Source: Planctomycetota bacterium (GTDB taxonomy: Bacteria > Planctomycetota > MHYJ01 > WSZJ01 > JACPWG01). Taken from it: a DNA stretch of 64,000 nucleotides. Made by a program: the position numbers and the translations under genes. The notes below the pieces were generated by a model. It did not search any database. It was not told the DNA's origin and saw nothing but the letters and a program-made list of their open reading frames with translations. Numbering within the stretch: position 1 is the first letter of the stretch; every line of letters begins with the position of its first letter. The stretch spans positions 62,001 through 126,000 of the forward strand of contig JACPWG010000144.1 in NCBI GenBank assembly GCA_016197205.1. Reading direction: 5' to 3'. This document shows positions 1-8,483 of this stretch, in pieces.

Positions 1-184
1 CTCGGGGCGCAGCGTTCGCGTAGGACGCCTTCGTGGCCGATGGACATCGGGGAATACGGTTTGCTTTACGATTCTGTTTCTCCGGGCCGCAAGTCGGCGG
101 GGACGGCGTGTGGGGTAGCCGACCCGAGGGTTTTGCGCCCGTCGTTCCTGGTGGGGCGACGGGGAGTCCGATCGGTCGAAACCC

Positions 185-212
185 TTGACAGGGCCCTGCG
201 GCGACCTATAAT
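185..212 (+). promoter_or_regulatory. Perfect-consensus sigma70-type promoter of the pseudopilin operon
   Basis: TTGACA (185-190) and TATAAT (207-212) are separated by 16 bp. Both hexamers match the consensus at all six positions. Transcription would start near 219, giving a leader of about 50 nt before the ATG at 271. Bases 1-184 hold no gene I can support. Confidence 0.8.
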
Positions 213-270
213 CGGCGTTTTGCAGCGGGGTCCGCTCCGCCAAGACCTTCTGAATCTGGGGAGGTTGGAA

Positions 271-990
271 ATGGCTCGGTATCTGGTCACCCGGCGGCCG
301 ACGGGCTTCACCCTGATCGAACTTCTCGTCGTGATCGCGATCATCGGCGTGCTCGCGGCGATCCTGTTGCCGACGATCACGGCGGTGCGGTGCCGCGCGA
401 AGGAGGCGGCCTGCGCCGCGATGGTGCGCGATCTCGAGAGCGCACTCAAGGCGTACGAATCGGACTTCGCCCGCTTCCCACCCAATGCGCGAGCGGTTGC
501 GGCTAACGCGATCGATCGGGATGGTGAGGCCGACAACCGGACCCTGGTTGCCTGCCTGTCAGGCCGTGGCCCGCGCGGGTCCGCCTACTACCAGTTCCGG
601 ATCGAAATGCTGCGCCGGCCCATGCCCGGCAACTTTGAGACCGCCTCCGTCGCGACCATCGGCTACACCGCCTTCCCGGAGGCCATGAGCCCCCTCGGCC
701 AACCGGATGGTCAGTTCGCAGCGGGCGCCGCGGGGGGGACGCCCGGTGGATCGGATCGATACGTACACAACCTCTTCTACCGGCAGCCCGGCGTCGCCTT
801 CAACCGAATCAACGGTTTCGAACTGTGGACAGGCGCTTGCTCGATCAACTTGGCAGGTACGGCCGGTGCCCCCGCTCCCGCTCCACAGCCGCCCGCCTCT
901 CCTGTGGGCAATTCGGTCGCGGAGGTGGAGGCCAAGTTCGGGGGCGCAGGAAACGGCCGGTTCTTCTCGAAGTCCAACAACTGGCGCTAG
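271..990 (+). CDS. Type II secretion/type IV pilus pseudopilin (GspG-like)
   Basis: A 239-residue protein with a class III (prepilin peptidase) signal. The basic leader ends at Gly12, followed by FTLIELLVVIAIIGVLAA, with Glu at +5 of the mature protein and one N-terminal membrane helix. The helix is followed by a segment of GspG type (alternating Ala/Lys, then YESDFARFPP), then a Gly/Pro/Ala-rich C-terminal domain. The ATG at 271 is chosen over an upstream in-frame start because GGGGAGG lies just before it and the leader then has normal length. It is the first of five pseudopilin genes in a row and lies directly behind a consensus promoter. GspG-like is a family-level call; the specific machine is not shown. 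Confidence 0.85.
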   Translation: MARYLVTRRPTGFTLIELLVVIAIIGVLAAILLPTITAVRCRAKEAACAAMVRDLESALKAYESDFARFPPNARAVAANAIDRDGEADNRTLVACLSGRGPRGSAYYQFRIEMLRRPMPGNFETASVATIGYTAFPEAMSPLGQPDGQFAAGAAGGTPGGSDRYVHNLFYRQPGVAFNRINGFELWTGACSINLAGTAGAPAPAPQPPASPVGNSVAEVEAKFGGAGNGRFFSKSNNWR

Positions 991-1069
991 CAGGTCGGTC
1001 CCGAGGGGAGCCGCATCGGCCTTTGCAGCTAACCGGGTCCACAACGAGACTGGCGGAGAGCATGCCGAC

Positions 1070-2008
1070 ATGAGCACAATCCAGAAGGACCGGCCGCGCG
1101 AGTTCGCGCACCCCAGCAGGTCGTCGGGTGGCTTTACCCTGATCGAGTTGCTGGTCGTCATCGCGGTCATCGGAGTCCTCGCCGCCTTCCTTGGGGTGGC
1201 GGTGATGGGCGTGGCCAACAAAGCACGGGTCGAGAACACCCGCGCCCTCCTCAATCGGGTTGCCTCCGGCCTCTCCACGTATTTCAGCAGGTACAATGCC
1301 TACCCCCCGACCGATCTTCCAGGGTCAGCCTACGCGGGCTCGGTCCCCAACACACCTGCGGTCCCCGGCGGCTCCCGAGGCTTGGCGTACGAGCGCAGCA
1401 AGAACCTCCACTTCTACCTAGGTGCACTGCTTTGCAGCTTTGAAGGCTTCCGACCTGGCGCCGGCGCACCGATCCCCACGGTCCGAAAAATCAACGAGCC
1501 GCTTGCGAACTGGAAATTGGCTGACCTGGACGGCAACGAGGCGGGGAAAGTGACGCAGTTCGAGCCTCCGCAACCTCTCCCGGCCAATAACGGTGCCATC
1601 ACCTACACACCACCGCCTGCGGCCAACCTGCGGCGAATCATCGACGCCTTCGGGAATCCGATCGGCTACCGAGGCCGGGACCCCAACCTGCCGACTCCCC
1701 TGCCCATCGCGTTTCAACCGACGCAGTTCGCCCAGAACCACTCCGCAAGCGCGCCGGGTGGCGTGGCCCACCGAAAGTTCCAATACCAAAATGGTCCGAT
1801 CCTTGAGACGAGTACCGCTGACAATCGAACAACCTTCGACCTGTGGTCCCTGGGTGCGGATGGCCAGGGCGGACCGCAAGGACCCGACGCGCCAGGCGGG
1901 GAACCAAACTTGGTAACCCCGACACTGTCAGCGGTGACGGGTGGTCCTGTGCCGCAGAAAACGCAGTTGTTCATTTCGGACGACCTCACGAACTGGTTTA
2001 GCAACTAG
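1070..2008 (+). CDS. Type II secretion/type IV pilus pseudopilin (GspG-like)
   Basis: A 312-residue protein. Its leader of 21 residues ends in Gly-Gly before FTLIELLVVIAVIGVLAA, with Glu at +5, so it should be processed by a prepilin peptidase and sit in the inner membrane. After the helix comes a GspG-like heptad region (NTRALLNRVASGLSTYFSRYN), then a long Pro/Asn-rich periplasmic domain ending in SDDLTNWFSN. The ATG at 1070 has GGCGGAGAG about 9 bp upstream; longer in-frame openings upstream overlap the previous gene and add no homologous sequence. It lies 79 bp after the first pseudopilin and is probably co-transcribed. The large C-terminal domain is not recognised. Confidence 0.85.
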   Translation: MSTIQKDRPREFAHPSRSSGGFTLIELLVVIAVIGVLAAFLGVAVMGVANKARVENTRALLNRVASGLSTYFSRYNAYPPTDLPGSAYAGSVPNTPAVPGGSRGLAYERSKNLHFYLGALLCSFEGFRPGAGAPIPTVRKINEPLANWKLADLDGNEAGKVTQFEPPQPLPANNGAITYTPPPAANLRRIIDAFGNPIGYRGRDPNLPTPLPIAFQPTQFAQNHSASAPGGVAHRKFQYQNGPILETSTADNRTTFDLWSLGADGQGGPQGPDAPGGEPNLVTPTLSAVTGGPVPQKTQLFISDDLTNWFSN

Positions 2009-2065
2009 GGACCGCCCTGCCCGCCCGAGGGGGTTCCGGATCGGGGAGCTGAAGGAGGAACTCGG

Positions 2066-2830
2066 ATGCCAGACCATCGCCTGCCCGGCGGGAGTTGGAA
2101 ACCCGATCGCCGCGCCGGCTTCACGCTCATGGAGCTCCTGATCGTCATCGGCATCATCATCATGCTGACGGCCATGTCTTTCGGCATGCTGAGCGGCTTC
2201 CTCCGTGGCTCCACGGTGAAGCAGGCCGGCCGGATCCTCCAGGGCCAGTTCTTCAAGGCCCGGCAGCTCGCCGCCTCCCAGCGCATGTACCACTTCATGC
2301 GGATCGAGACGTCGATCGAGCGGGCCAGCACGATCCGAATCTACGCGGACACCAACCTCAACAGGACGTTCAATCCGCCGAACATTGTGATCGCGACCGA
2401 AGTGCTCAACGCGGCGAACCCGGACAACGTGGTCGGAGATGTGGTGCCGCTGCCGAGGGGCTGCTATATCGGCGCGGGCGTGGCAGGGTCCGCGGCGTTG
2501 AGCGATCCGGTGACGGACCTGCCGCAGCCCGGCGACTACATCCTTCAGCCGGGCAACCCGGCCCCCGGCGCTGCGAATCCAACGCAGGTGATCGATTACG
2601 CCTTCCTCCCCGATGGCACCTGCCGCCGCATCGGCACGAACGACCGGCAGTTCGCCCCGCCGGCAGCCAATACGCCCTATGCCAACTTCAGCGGCCAGCA
2701 AGCCGACGTTGTGATCGTCCAGGAGGACGGGCGCTCCCGCCTCCTCGTCGACGTGAACCCCATGGGGGGGAAGATCCAGAAAATGATTTTCCAGGTTGCC
2801 GCAGGCGCAGCTCCGTTCTATACGCCATAG
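2066..2830 (+). CDS. Pseudopilin, GspH/FimT-like
   Basis: A 254-residue protein with a class III signal: an 18-residue leader, then FTLMELLIVIGIIIMLTAMS with Glu at +5. The sequence after the helix (QAGRILQGQFFKARQLAASQR) has the GspH/FimT pattern of a helix leading into a beta-sandwich, matching a minor pseudopilin near the filament tip. A GAAGGAGGAA ribosome binding site precedes the ATG. It lies 57 bp after the previous pseudopilin and 13 bp before the next, so the genes form one transcription unit. GspH-like is by position and pattern, not by search. Confidence 0.83.
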   Translation: MPDHRLPGGSWKPDRRAGFTLMELLIVIGIIIMLTAMSFGMLSGFLRGSTVKQAGRILQGQFFKARQLAASQRMYHFMRIETSIERASTIRIYADTNLNRTFNPPNIVIATEVLNAANPDNVVGDVVPLPRGCYIGAGVAGSAALSDPVTDLPQPGDYILQPGNPAPGAANPTQVIDYAFLPDGTCRRIGTNDRQFAPPAANTPYANFSGQQADVVIVQEDGRSRLLVDVNPMGGKIQKMIFQVAAGAAPFYTP

Positions 2831-2843
2831 GAGGATCCGTCGG

Positions 2844-3635
2844 ATGGCTCGCAGGTTCGTTCCCGGCCGGCGCGCGCGTCAGGGCTTTACCCTGATCGAG
2901 ATTCTGATCGCGCTCGTCGTGCTGTTCATCGGCATCGTGGGGATCATCGCGCTTTTCCCGATCGGCATCCGGAGCACGAAGGAGTCGGTCGAGGACACGA
3001 ACGCGGCGCTGATCGCGGAGTCGGTGCACCACTCCCTGGTCCAGGCCCTGCGCTCCGGACGGCCGGTCGGCAATCCGCCGCGGACGCAGGTCACCTTCGT
3101 CCATGACGGCGTACGGCTGACGGCAGGTGTGCCTGGCTATGTCTTCCAACTCCCCCCGCGCAATCCGCTGCCTCTCGCCGCCGCCATCAACACCCCGCCC
3201 GAGTGGCACCACCCGGGCGGCAATCCCGTGCCCGCCGGTGGCCCGGCCGATCCGACGAACATGCCCAGCGGCCTCGGCGCATCGGCGACTGCTCGTCCGG
3301 GCGACGGCGAAGTCTTCCTGTGCGGCAACACGCAGGCCGGGGGAGACGTGCTTCGGAGCACGATCCGGGACATTCGCGGCGATCTCCCGGAGAATCCGGC
3401 GGCCATCTTGCCGCCCGGGGCGGCCCCGCCGGCCAGCGACGTCACGCTGGACTATGGCCAGTACGCCTATGACTACATCGTGTCCACCGTGTTCGTCCTG
3501 CGCGGGGGCGTCGTGGAGGCCCTGCCGCTCTGCCAGTTCCGCATCCGGGTCTTCCGGAACTACACCCCCGGGGATTTCAACCTCGAAGACAAGCCGATCC
3601 ACGAATTCCGCGTCCTCATTGCCTCTAACAGCTAG
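2844..3635 (+). CDS. Pseudopilin, GspI/PilV-like
   Basis: A 263-residue protein with leader MARRFVPGRRARQG and then FTLIEILIALVVLFIGIVGI. The phrase LFPIGIRSTKESVEDTNAALIAESVHHSL is typical of PilV/GspI-type minor pseudopilins in this kind of genome. The ATG at 2844 follows AGGAGGA by about 7 bp; an upstream in-frame ATG at 2796 lies inside the preceding gene and is disfavoured. It is tightly packed, 13 bp after its neighbour and 11 bp before the next gene. The C-terminal half (YDYIVSTVFVLRGG, CQFRIRVFRNY) is a predicted periplasmic beta-rich domain. Its likely role is in the tip complex of a pseudopilus. Confidence 0.83.
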   Translation: MARRFVPGRRARQGFTLIEILIALVVLFIGIVGIIALFPIGIRSTKESVEDTNAALIAESVHHSLVQALRSGRPVGNPPRTQVTFVHDGVRLTAGVPGYVFQLPPRNPLPLAAAINTPPEWHHPGGNPVPAGGPADPTNMPSGLGASATARPGDGEVFLCGNTQAGGDVLRSTIRDIRGDLPENPAAILPPGAAPPASDVTLDYGQYAYDYIVSTVFVLRGGVVEALPLCQFRIRVFRNYTPGDFNLEDKPIHEFRVLIASNS

Positions 3636-3646
3636 CGAGGTGGTCC

Positions 3647-4579
3647 ATGGCCTCTCCCCGCTCCCGGATGGGCCGCGGGCCTCAGGGCTTCACGCTCATC
3701 GAGCTCCTGGTGGCCATCGGCTTGGCGACGATCCTGGTGGGCACGGTCGCCCTCATCTTCCACGGCTCGACCGACATCTTCAAGACCAGCGAATCCCGTA
3801 TCGCCATCTATGGCAACGCGCGCGCCGCGATGGACATCGTGGCGAGGGACATCTCCAGCATGCTTCCCCGCGAGGGCGGGCAGCAGCGGATGTGCACGGA
3901 GAACAAGTGCTTCCTGCACCAGGCGGGCGCGGCGGATTCCTCGGGCGACGTTCGCGGGGACGCCGCCATCGACACGATCCAATTCCGCGCGATCGTGCCG
4001 ATCAACAGCACCCGGCGCGCGGGCGGGGCGGGCCAGCAGTTGACCAGCCCCACGCTCATGACGGTGCACGTCCTCTACATGCTGGCCCTGGACGACGATC
4101 CCGAGATCCTCACGAACGACTCGACGGTCCGCGCCACCGTCGAGCGGAATGCCCAGACGCCCAACGGCAGGCCCCTCTTCGTCCTCCGGAAGCGCGCCTT
4201 CGACATCCCAACCCTCGGCAACGGCAACGCGGCGGGCACCGTCACGGCCAACGTGGACCCCGCGGTCGCGCTGACGCCGGCTTCCGCGGTCCAGTCGCTC
4301 TTGACCGATGAGCAGGGCGACCTCTGCCACTACGTCCTCTCCATGAACATCGAATGGATCAATTCGACCCAGCCGGTCGCGGGCCAGATCGTCAATGCGA
4401 ATCCGGGCACCTGGAACACGATCGCGATCGGGACGATCGCGAACCCCGTCGGCTTGACTCTCGCCGCGCCCATCACGCCGCTCCCGCAGGCGCTGCGCAT
4501 CACCCTGCGCGTAGCCGAAGGCGCGGGCGTTCGCCAGGAGAGGATCATTACCCGCGTCGTTTGGATCCCCTTGTCCTAG
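3647..4579 (+). CDS. Pseudopilin, GspJ/PilW-like
   Basis: A 310-residue protein with leader MASPRSRMGRGPQG and then FTLIELLVAIGLATILVGTV, Glu at +5. After the membrane helix, RAAMDIVARDISSML is the characteristic GspJ/PilW segment (NA.ram..iarDl). The C-terminus ends in a beta-strand-like RVAEGAGVRQERIITRVVWIPL, as in PilW-type proteins. The start has GAGGTGG a few bases upstream and lies 11 bp after the previous stop. It is the last gene of the five-gene pseudopilin run. No ATPase, secretin or peptidase follows, so the assembly machinery must be encoded elsewhere. Confidence 0.83.
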   Translation: MASPRSRMGRGPQGFTLIELLVAIGLATILVGTVALIFHGSTDIFKTSESRIAIYGNARAAMDIVARDISSMLPREGGQQRMCTENKCFLHQAGAADSSGDVRGDAAIDTIQFRAIVPINSTRRAGGAGQQLTSPTLMTVHVLYMLALDDDPEILTNDSTVRATVERNAQTPNGRPLFVLRKRAFDIPTLGNGNAAGTVTANVDPAVALTPASAVQSLLTDEQGDLCHYVLSMNIEWINSTQPVAGQIVNANPGTWNTIAIGTIANPVGLTLAAPITPLPQALRITLRVAEGAGVRQERIITRVVWIPLS

Positions 4580-4765
4580 CCCCGCTGCCGCCCCTTCGCT
4601 TCGACATTCGCGGGCCGGGGGACCGCGGGGCCGCGGCGATCCGCCAGAGGCGGGTCGTCCCGGCCCCCGGGTCCCCGGCCCCTTTCGTTGCGGAACCTCG
4701 CCTAACACTACAACGCTAGAATGAGTCCTTTGCCACCTGCAACAGATTCTGCCGAGCTCCGCCGC

Positions 4766-4853
4766 TGTTCGTAGTTCCGCCTTCAGGCGGCGCGTGCGAG
4801 GAGAAATTCGACACTTGGTGGGCAGCCCCGCCTAAAGGTGGAACTGCGAACCA
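4766..4853. repeat. Dispersed repeat GTAGTTCCGCCTTCAGGCGG with an inverted second arm
   Basis: Bases 4771-4790 are GTAGTTCCGCCTTCAGGCGG, found identically at 14059, 24199 and 31491. Here a diverged inverted arm (4828-4853) pairs with it over about 25 bp with a few mismatches, making a long hairpin. The core also carries its own CCGCC-TTCA-GGCGG stem. It is a dispersed intergenic element; function unknown. Confidence 0.75.
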
Positions 4854-4900
4854 GTTGGGCTCGAAGGCCCCACTCTTCCAGCGTTGCAGTGCTAATCCCA

Positions 4901-4929
4901 TTGTCACGGCCCGCCTCGGCTGCTATACT
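4901..4929 (+). promoter_or_regulatory. Sigma70-type promoter of the kinase-lpxH-pilT operon
   Basis: TTGTCA (4901-4906) and TATACT (4924-4929) are separated by exactly 17 bp, five of six matches in each hexamer. A start near 4936 gives a leader of about 140 nt before the kinase ATG at 5079. Confidence 0.65.
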
Positions 4930-5078
4930 CTCGGCTTGGCGTGCAGGCGGGCCACCCCAGGCAGGGACAGCCCCCGCCGGCATCCTGCCTGGGCAGCTTG
5001 GCGGTCCCCTCCCAACCCCCTTCCGTCCATCAGCAACCAGCCATCAGCAATCCCCAATCATCAAGCAGTTGGCCGTTC

Positions 5079-8000
5079 ATGGGCACGCAGACCAACGAAT
5101 CCCGGTTCGGCGACCTCATCATCCAGGCCGGCTTCGCCACCCGCCAGCAGGTAGACGAGTGCCTCATCCAGAAGCGCTCGGAGGAACAGTCCGGGCGCTT
5201 CCGGCAGCTCGGCGCCATCATGGTCGAGCGCGGCCTGCTCACGGCGGACGACGTGCAGCTCATCCTTCGCGCCCAGGGAAAAAAGGTCCTGGTCTGCGAG
5301 GCCTGTCGCTCCCGCTTCAACGTGGTCGGGTATTCCCCGGAGAAGGTCTTCCGTTGCCTGAAGTGCGGCGGCAACCTCGCCGTCCCGCCCGACCTCAAGG
5401 ACGTCGGGGTCGACGGTTCGCCGGTGACCGAGGCCGCGGGCGCGCCCCCGGTCAATCCCGACAACCTCGAAGGACAAGTCCTCTGCGGCTGCAAGGTCCT
5501 CCAGAAGATCGCCATCGGGGGCATGGGGTCGATCTACAAGGGCCGCCAGCTCTCCATGAGCCGGGACGTCGCCGTCAAAGTCCTCTCCGACGAGCTTTCC
5601 AAGGACCGCGCGTACGTTCAGCGCTTCATCCTGGAGGCGCGCGCGGCTGGCGAGCTCTCCCATACGAATCTGATCCACGTGATCGATGTCGGCACCCACG
5701 ACGGCCTCTATTACTACGTGATGGAGTACGTGGAGGGGGAGGGCCTCGACGCGGTCCTCGAGCGCCGCGGCCAGCTCGACCCCGACGAGTCGCTCAACAT
5801 CGCCCTCCAGACGGCCAGCGCCCTCGAGCACGCCCACAAACACGGCATCATCCACCGCGATATCAAGCCCGACAACTTGATCCTCATGAAGGACGGTACC
5901 GTGAAGGTCGCCGACCTCGGCATCGCGAAGAAGATCTCCATCGGGACCCACGGCCTCACCCAGCCGGGCATGGTCCTGGGCACCCCTTTCTACATGGCGC
6001 CGGAACAGGGCAAGGACTCCCGCCTCGTCGATGCGCGGTCCGACATCTACGCCCTCGGCGCCTCCGTCTACCACATGCTCACCGGCAAAGTGCCCTTCGA
6101 CGGCAAGACCTGCCTCGAGGTCGTCCTCAAGGCCATCGACTCCGAGCCCGTCCCCATTCGCGATCTCAACCCGAGCCTGCCGGACGGGCTCGTGGCCGTC
6201 GTCGAAAAGATGATGAAAAAAAAGCCGGAGGACCGCTACCAGAACACCGGCGACCTCATGAAGGACCTCCATCGGCTCAAGGCCGGGGTCGAACCCCTGC
6301 TGGGGCTCGCCGCTCCGGTGCCGAAGTCCTCCTCGAAGCTGCGCGCCTCCCCCCCGGCCCCGCCCGCCCCCGCCCCGCCATCCGCGCCCCAGCCCGTGGC
6401 GGCCGCGCCCGCGGCGGCCCCGCCGCCCCGCTCCTCCGCACGCGCGCAAAGCCAGGAAAAGGCACAACGCAACGCCCACGTGCCGGCCGGCGGTTCGGCC
6501 CCCGCCGCCGCCCCCGCGGGAGCGAGTTCCCGGAGGCGCTCGGCGCCCGTCGCCGAAGCCCCCCTCCCCGCCGAAGCGGCGGGCCCCCCCGCGGCCCCCG
6601 CCGGGCCCGCCACCCGCTCCTCCCACAGACCGCCGGGCTCGCGCAGGGACAATCCTCTCGCCGGGGCGCACGCCGGCGCGGGCAGGCCGTCCGCGATGGA
6701 CGACGCCCGCTCCCCGCTCAACCCCTTCGCCCGCGCGGACACGACGCGCATCAACTATCTCATCCCCGCCGTCACCCTCGCCGGCGCCCTCGCGTGCGGC
6801 CTCCTCGCCTACTACCTCTTCTTCCGCGGCGAAAGCCCGTCGTCGACCGGGGACGACAACCGGCCCAAGCCCGTGCACCCCGTCGGCCAGGGCGAAAAGG
6901 GTCCCAATGCGCCCGCGGTCAGCGATCCCGTCGAGGCGATCGAGGACCTGCGCAAGGCGCAAGCCTACGAGGAAAGCCATCCCACCGAGCTGCCGAAGAG
7001 CATCGCCGACTACGAGCACATCGCCGGCTTCTTCCCCAGCACCCAGAGCGCGGAACGCGCGCGCACCAAGGTTGCTGAGCTCTCCAAAAAGAGGGAACAG
7101 CTTCTCCAGGAGAACTACCAGCAGGTCGAGCAGCTCGCGGCCGGTGCGGAAGCCAAGGGGGAGTACGGCCCCGTCCTCACGGCGCTCGACGATTTCCTCC
7201 AGCACCCCCTCCCTCCCGCTTGGCAGGAGAAGGCCCAGAACCGAAAGGTGGCCCTCTTCCAGGCCGCGTCGGAGGTCTTTCAGAAGGCCGACGAGGCGGC
7301 GATCGCCGATGCGAATGCCGGCGACCCGCGCAAGGCCCTGGACCGCTACGACGGCCTGAAGAACCTCGGCGTGCCCGAGCTCGTGGCCCGCGTCGAGGAC
7401 CGCGTCCTGCGCCTGGAGGCGCGCCTGGAGGCGGACACTTCCCAGGCGGAGGTCATCGTCCGCAGCGACTTCATCGACAACCCCGAGGTGCATGATTTCT
7501 TCGTCAAGCGGCAGTTCGACAAGATCGCGGCGAAGCTGTCCTCGCTCGAGAAGGACCCGAAGACCACGCTCGCGCGCGCCCTGCTCGCCTTCCAACGTCG
7601 CGTCGTGGATGGTTCGATCCAGTTCCTCGAGGGGTTTCGCGCCGGCGTGCAGGGCTCGGTCGGACAGCCGGGAAACTTCAAATACAAGACGATGGTGCTG
7701 GCCGGCGAGATCGTGGGGATCGATAAGACCCATGTCTCCTTGAAGGCCGCCACCGGCCAGGTCAGTCGCTGGGAGATCATGTTCATCGCCCTCGAGGACG
7801 TCCTGAAGTACGCACGGAAGGGGCTCGGGCAGGAGAAAGCCGACTCGCAGCGTCTCGCGGCGCTTTTCTTTCTCGGCCAGGGGATGCTCAAGGAGGCGAA
7901 GGACGCCGTGGCGGAGGCGGAGAAGATGGGCGGGGACGTCTCCGTCGAGGTCGGCTACCTGCGCGATCTCGACATGGCCGGCCGGCTCTCCGGCTGGATC

Positions 8001-8483
8001 AACCTTGCCGATGGCGGCTTCGGCCGCTGGAACCGACCGGACAGTTTCGAGTACCGCTTCGACAAGGAGGAGGTCGCGACCTCCGATCGGAAGGCCTTCT
8101 CGTACCTGCTCGAAGCCCCCTGGACGTCCTACGTGTATTCCCTGCGGTTCAAGAAGCTCCGCGGCCTGAACGGGCTGCTCGTCACCTTTCCCGCGTTCGG
8201 ACGCAACCTGGTCTGGGCGCTCGGCGAGGAGGGAAACGCCTTCTCGATCGTGCGCGGCATCCCGTCGACCCAGCAGAACGACCAGGTGGAGAACGGCCGC
8301 TGGTACGGCATCAAGGTCCGGGTCATGGACGGGGTCGCGTCGGGCTACTTGAACGGCGAGCGGAAGTGGGAGCTGCGGGAAGCGGACGTCTCTCCGACGG
8401 CCGCGAGCGCGGACGGCATGGGGTTCGGCGCGGCGGCCACCGAGGTGGTGGTGCGGGACCTCCGGCTGAACCCGATCCGGTGA
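5079..8483 (+). CDS. Transmembrane Ser/Thr protein kinase with zinc ribbon and extracytoplasmic C-terminus
   Basis: A protein of 1134 residues. Residues 1-70 resemble the helical GspE/MshE N-terminal fold (RFGDLIIQAGF, LGAIMVERGLL). C73, C76, C93 and C96 form a zinc ribbon. The Hanks-type kinase domain follows: Gly-rich loop at about 147-150, Lys167 in VAVKVL, HRD at 259-261, DLG (for DFG) at 279-281, APE ending at 309. All key catalytic residues are present, so it should be active. A long Ala/Pro-rich linker leads to one membrane helix (about 560-580). The outer part has coiled/TPR-like helices and ends in a jelly-roll-like domain (GYLNGERKW). The ATG at 5079 begins the conserved N-terminus; longer upstream starts fall in repeats. 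Its last codons overlap the lpxH start by 4 bp, so the two are translationally coupled. Confidence 0.92.
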   Translation: MGTQTNESRFGDLIIQAGFATRQQVDECLIQKRSEEQSGRFRQLGAIMVERGLLTADDVQLILRAQGKKVLVCEACRSRFNVVGYSPEKVFRCLKCGGNLAVPPDLKDVGVDGSPVTEAAGAPPVNPDNLEGQVLCGCKVLQKIAIGGMGSIYKGRQLSMSRDVAVKVLSDELSKDRAYVQRFILEARAAGELSHTNLIHVIDVGTHDGLYYYVMEYVEGEGLDAVLERRGQLDPDESLNIALQTASALEHAHKHGIIHRDIKPDNLILMKDGTVKVADLGIAKKISIGTHGLTQPGMVLGTPFYMAPEQGKDSRLVDARSDIYALGASVYHMLTGKVPFDGKTCLEVVLKAIDSEPVPIRDLNPSLPDGLVAVVEKMMKKKPEDRYQNTGDLMKDLHRLKAGVEPLLGLAAPVPKSSSKLRASPPAPPAPAPPSAPQPVAAAPAAAPPPRSSARAQSQEKAQRNAHVPAGGSAPAAAPAGASSRRRSAPVAEAPLPAEAAGPPAAPAGPATRSSHRPPGSRRDNPLAGAHAGAGRPSAMDDARSPLNPFARADTTRINYLIPAVTLAGALACGLLAYYLFFRGESPSSTGDDNRPKPVHPVGQGEKGPNAPAVSDPVEAIEDLRKAQAYEESHPTELPKSIADYEHIAGFFPSTQSAERARTKVAELSKKREQLLQENYQQVEQLAAGAEAKGEYGPVLTALDDFLQHPLPPAWQEKAQNRKVALFQAASEVFQKADEAAIADANAGDPRKALDRYDGLKNLGVPELVARVEDRVLRLEARLEADTSQAEVIVRSDFIDNPEVHDFFVKRQFDKIAAKLSSLEKDPKTTLARALLAFQRRVVDGSIQFLEGFRAGVQGSVGQPGNFKYKTMVLAGEIVGIDKTHVSLKAATGQVSRWEIMFIALEDVLKYARKGLGQEKADSQRLAALFFLGQGMLKEAKDAVAEAEKMGGDVSVEVGYLRDLDMAGRLSGWINLADGGFGRWNRPDSFEYRFDKEEVATSDRKAFSYLLEAPWTSYVYSLRFKKLRGLNGLLVTFPAFGRNLVWALGEEGNAFSIVRGIPSTQQNDQVENGRWYGIKVRVMDGVASGYLNGERKWELREADVSPTAASADGMGFGAAATEVVVRDLRLNPIR

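Larger units (their letters stand above)
4580..5078. other. 499-bp intergenic region with hairpin, dispersed repeat and kinase promoter
   Basis: No gene is supported here. An imperfect GC-rich hairpin (4612-4624 with 4670-4682, followed by TTTCG) is a possible terminator for the pseudopilin operon. An inverted pair of the GTAGTTCCGCC repeat lies at 4766-4853, then the kinase promoter at 4901-4929. A short array of ATCAGCAA-type repeats (5041-5065) ends just before the kinase ATG. Confidence 0.6.

Noticed and set aside
1..184. A coding start at 40 for the first pseudopilin
   Set aside because: It would put 77 unrelated residues before the prepilin leader and would place the perfect promoter inside the gene; ATG 271 has a good ribosome binding site.
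5061..7733. An 890-codon minus-strand frame antisense to the kinase
   Set aside because: Same reason: shadow of third-position GC bias; the plus strand encodes a kinase with every catalytic residue.
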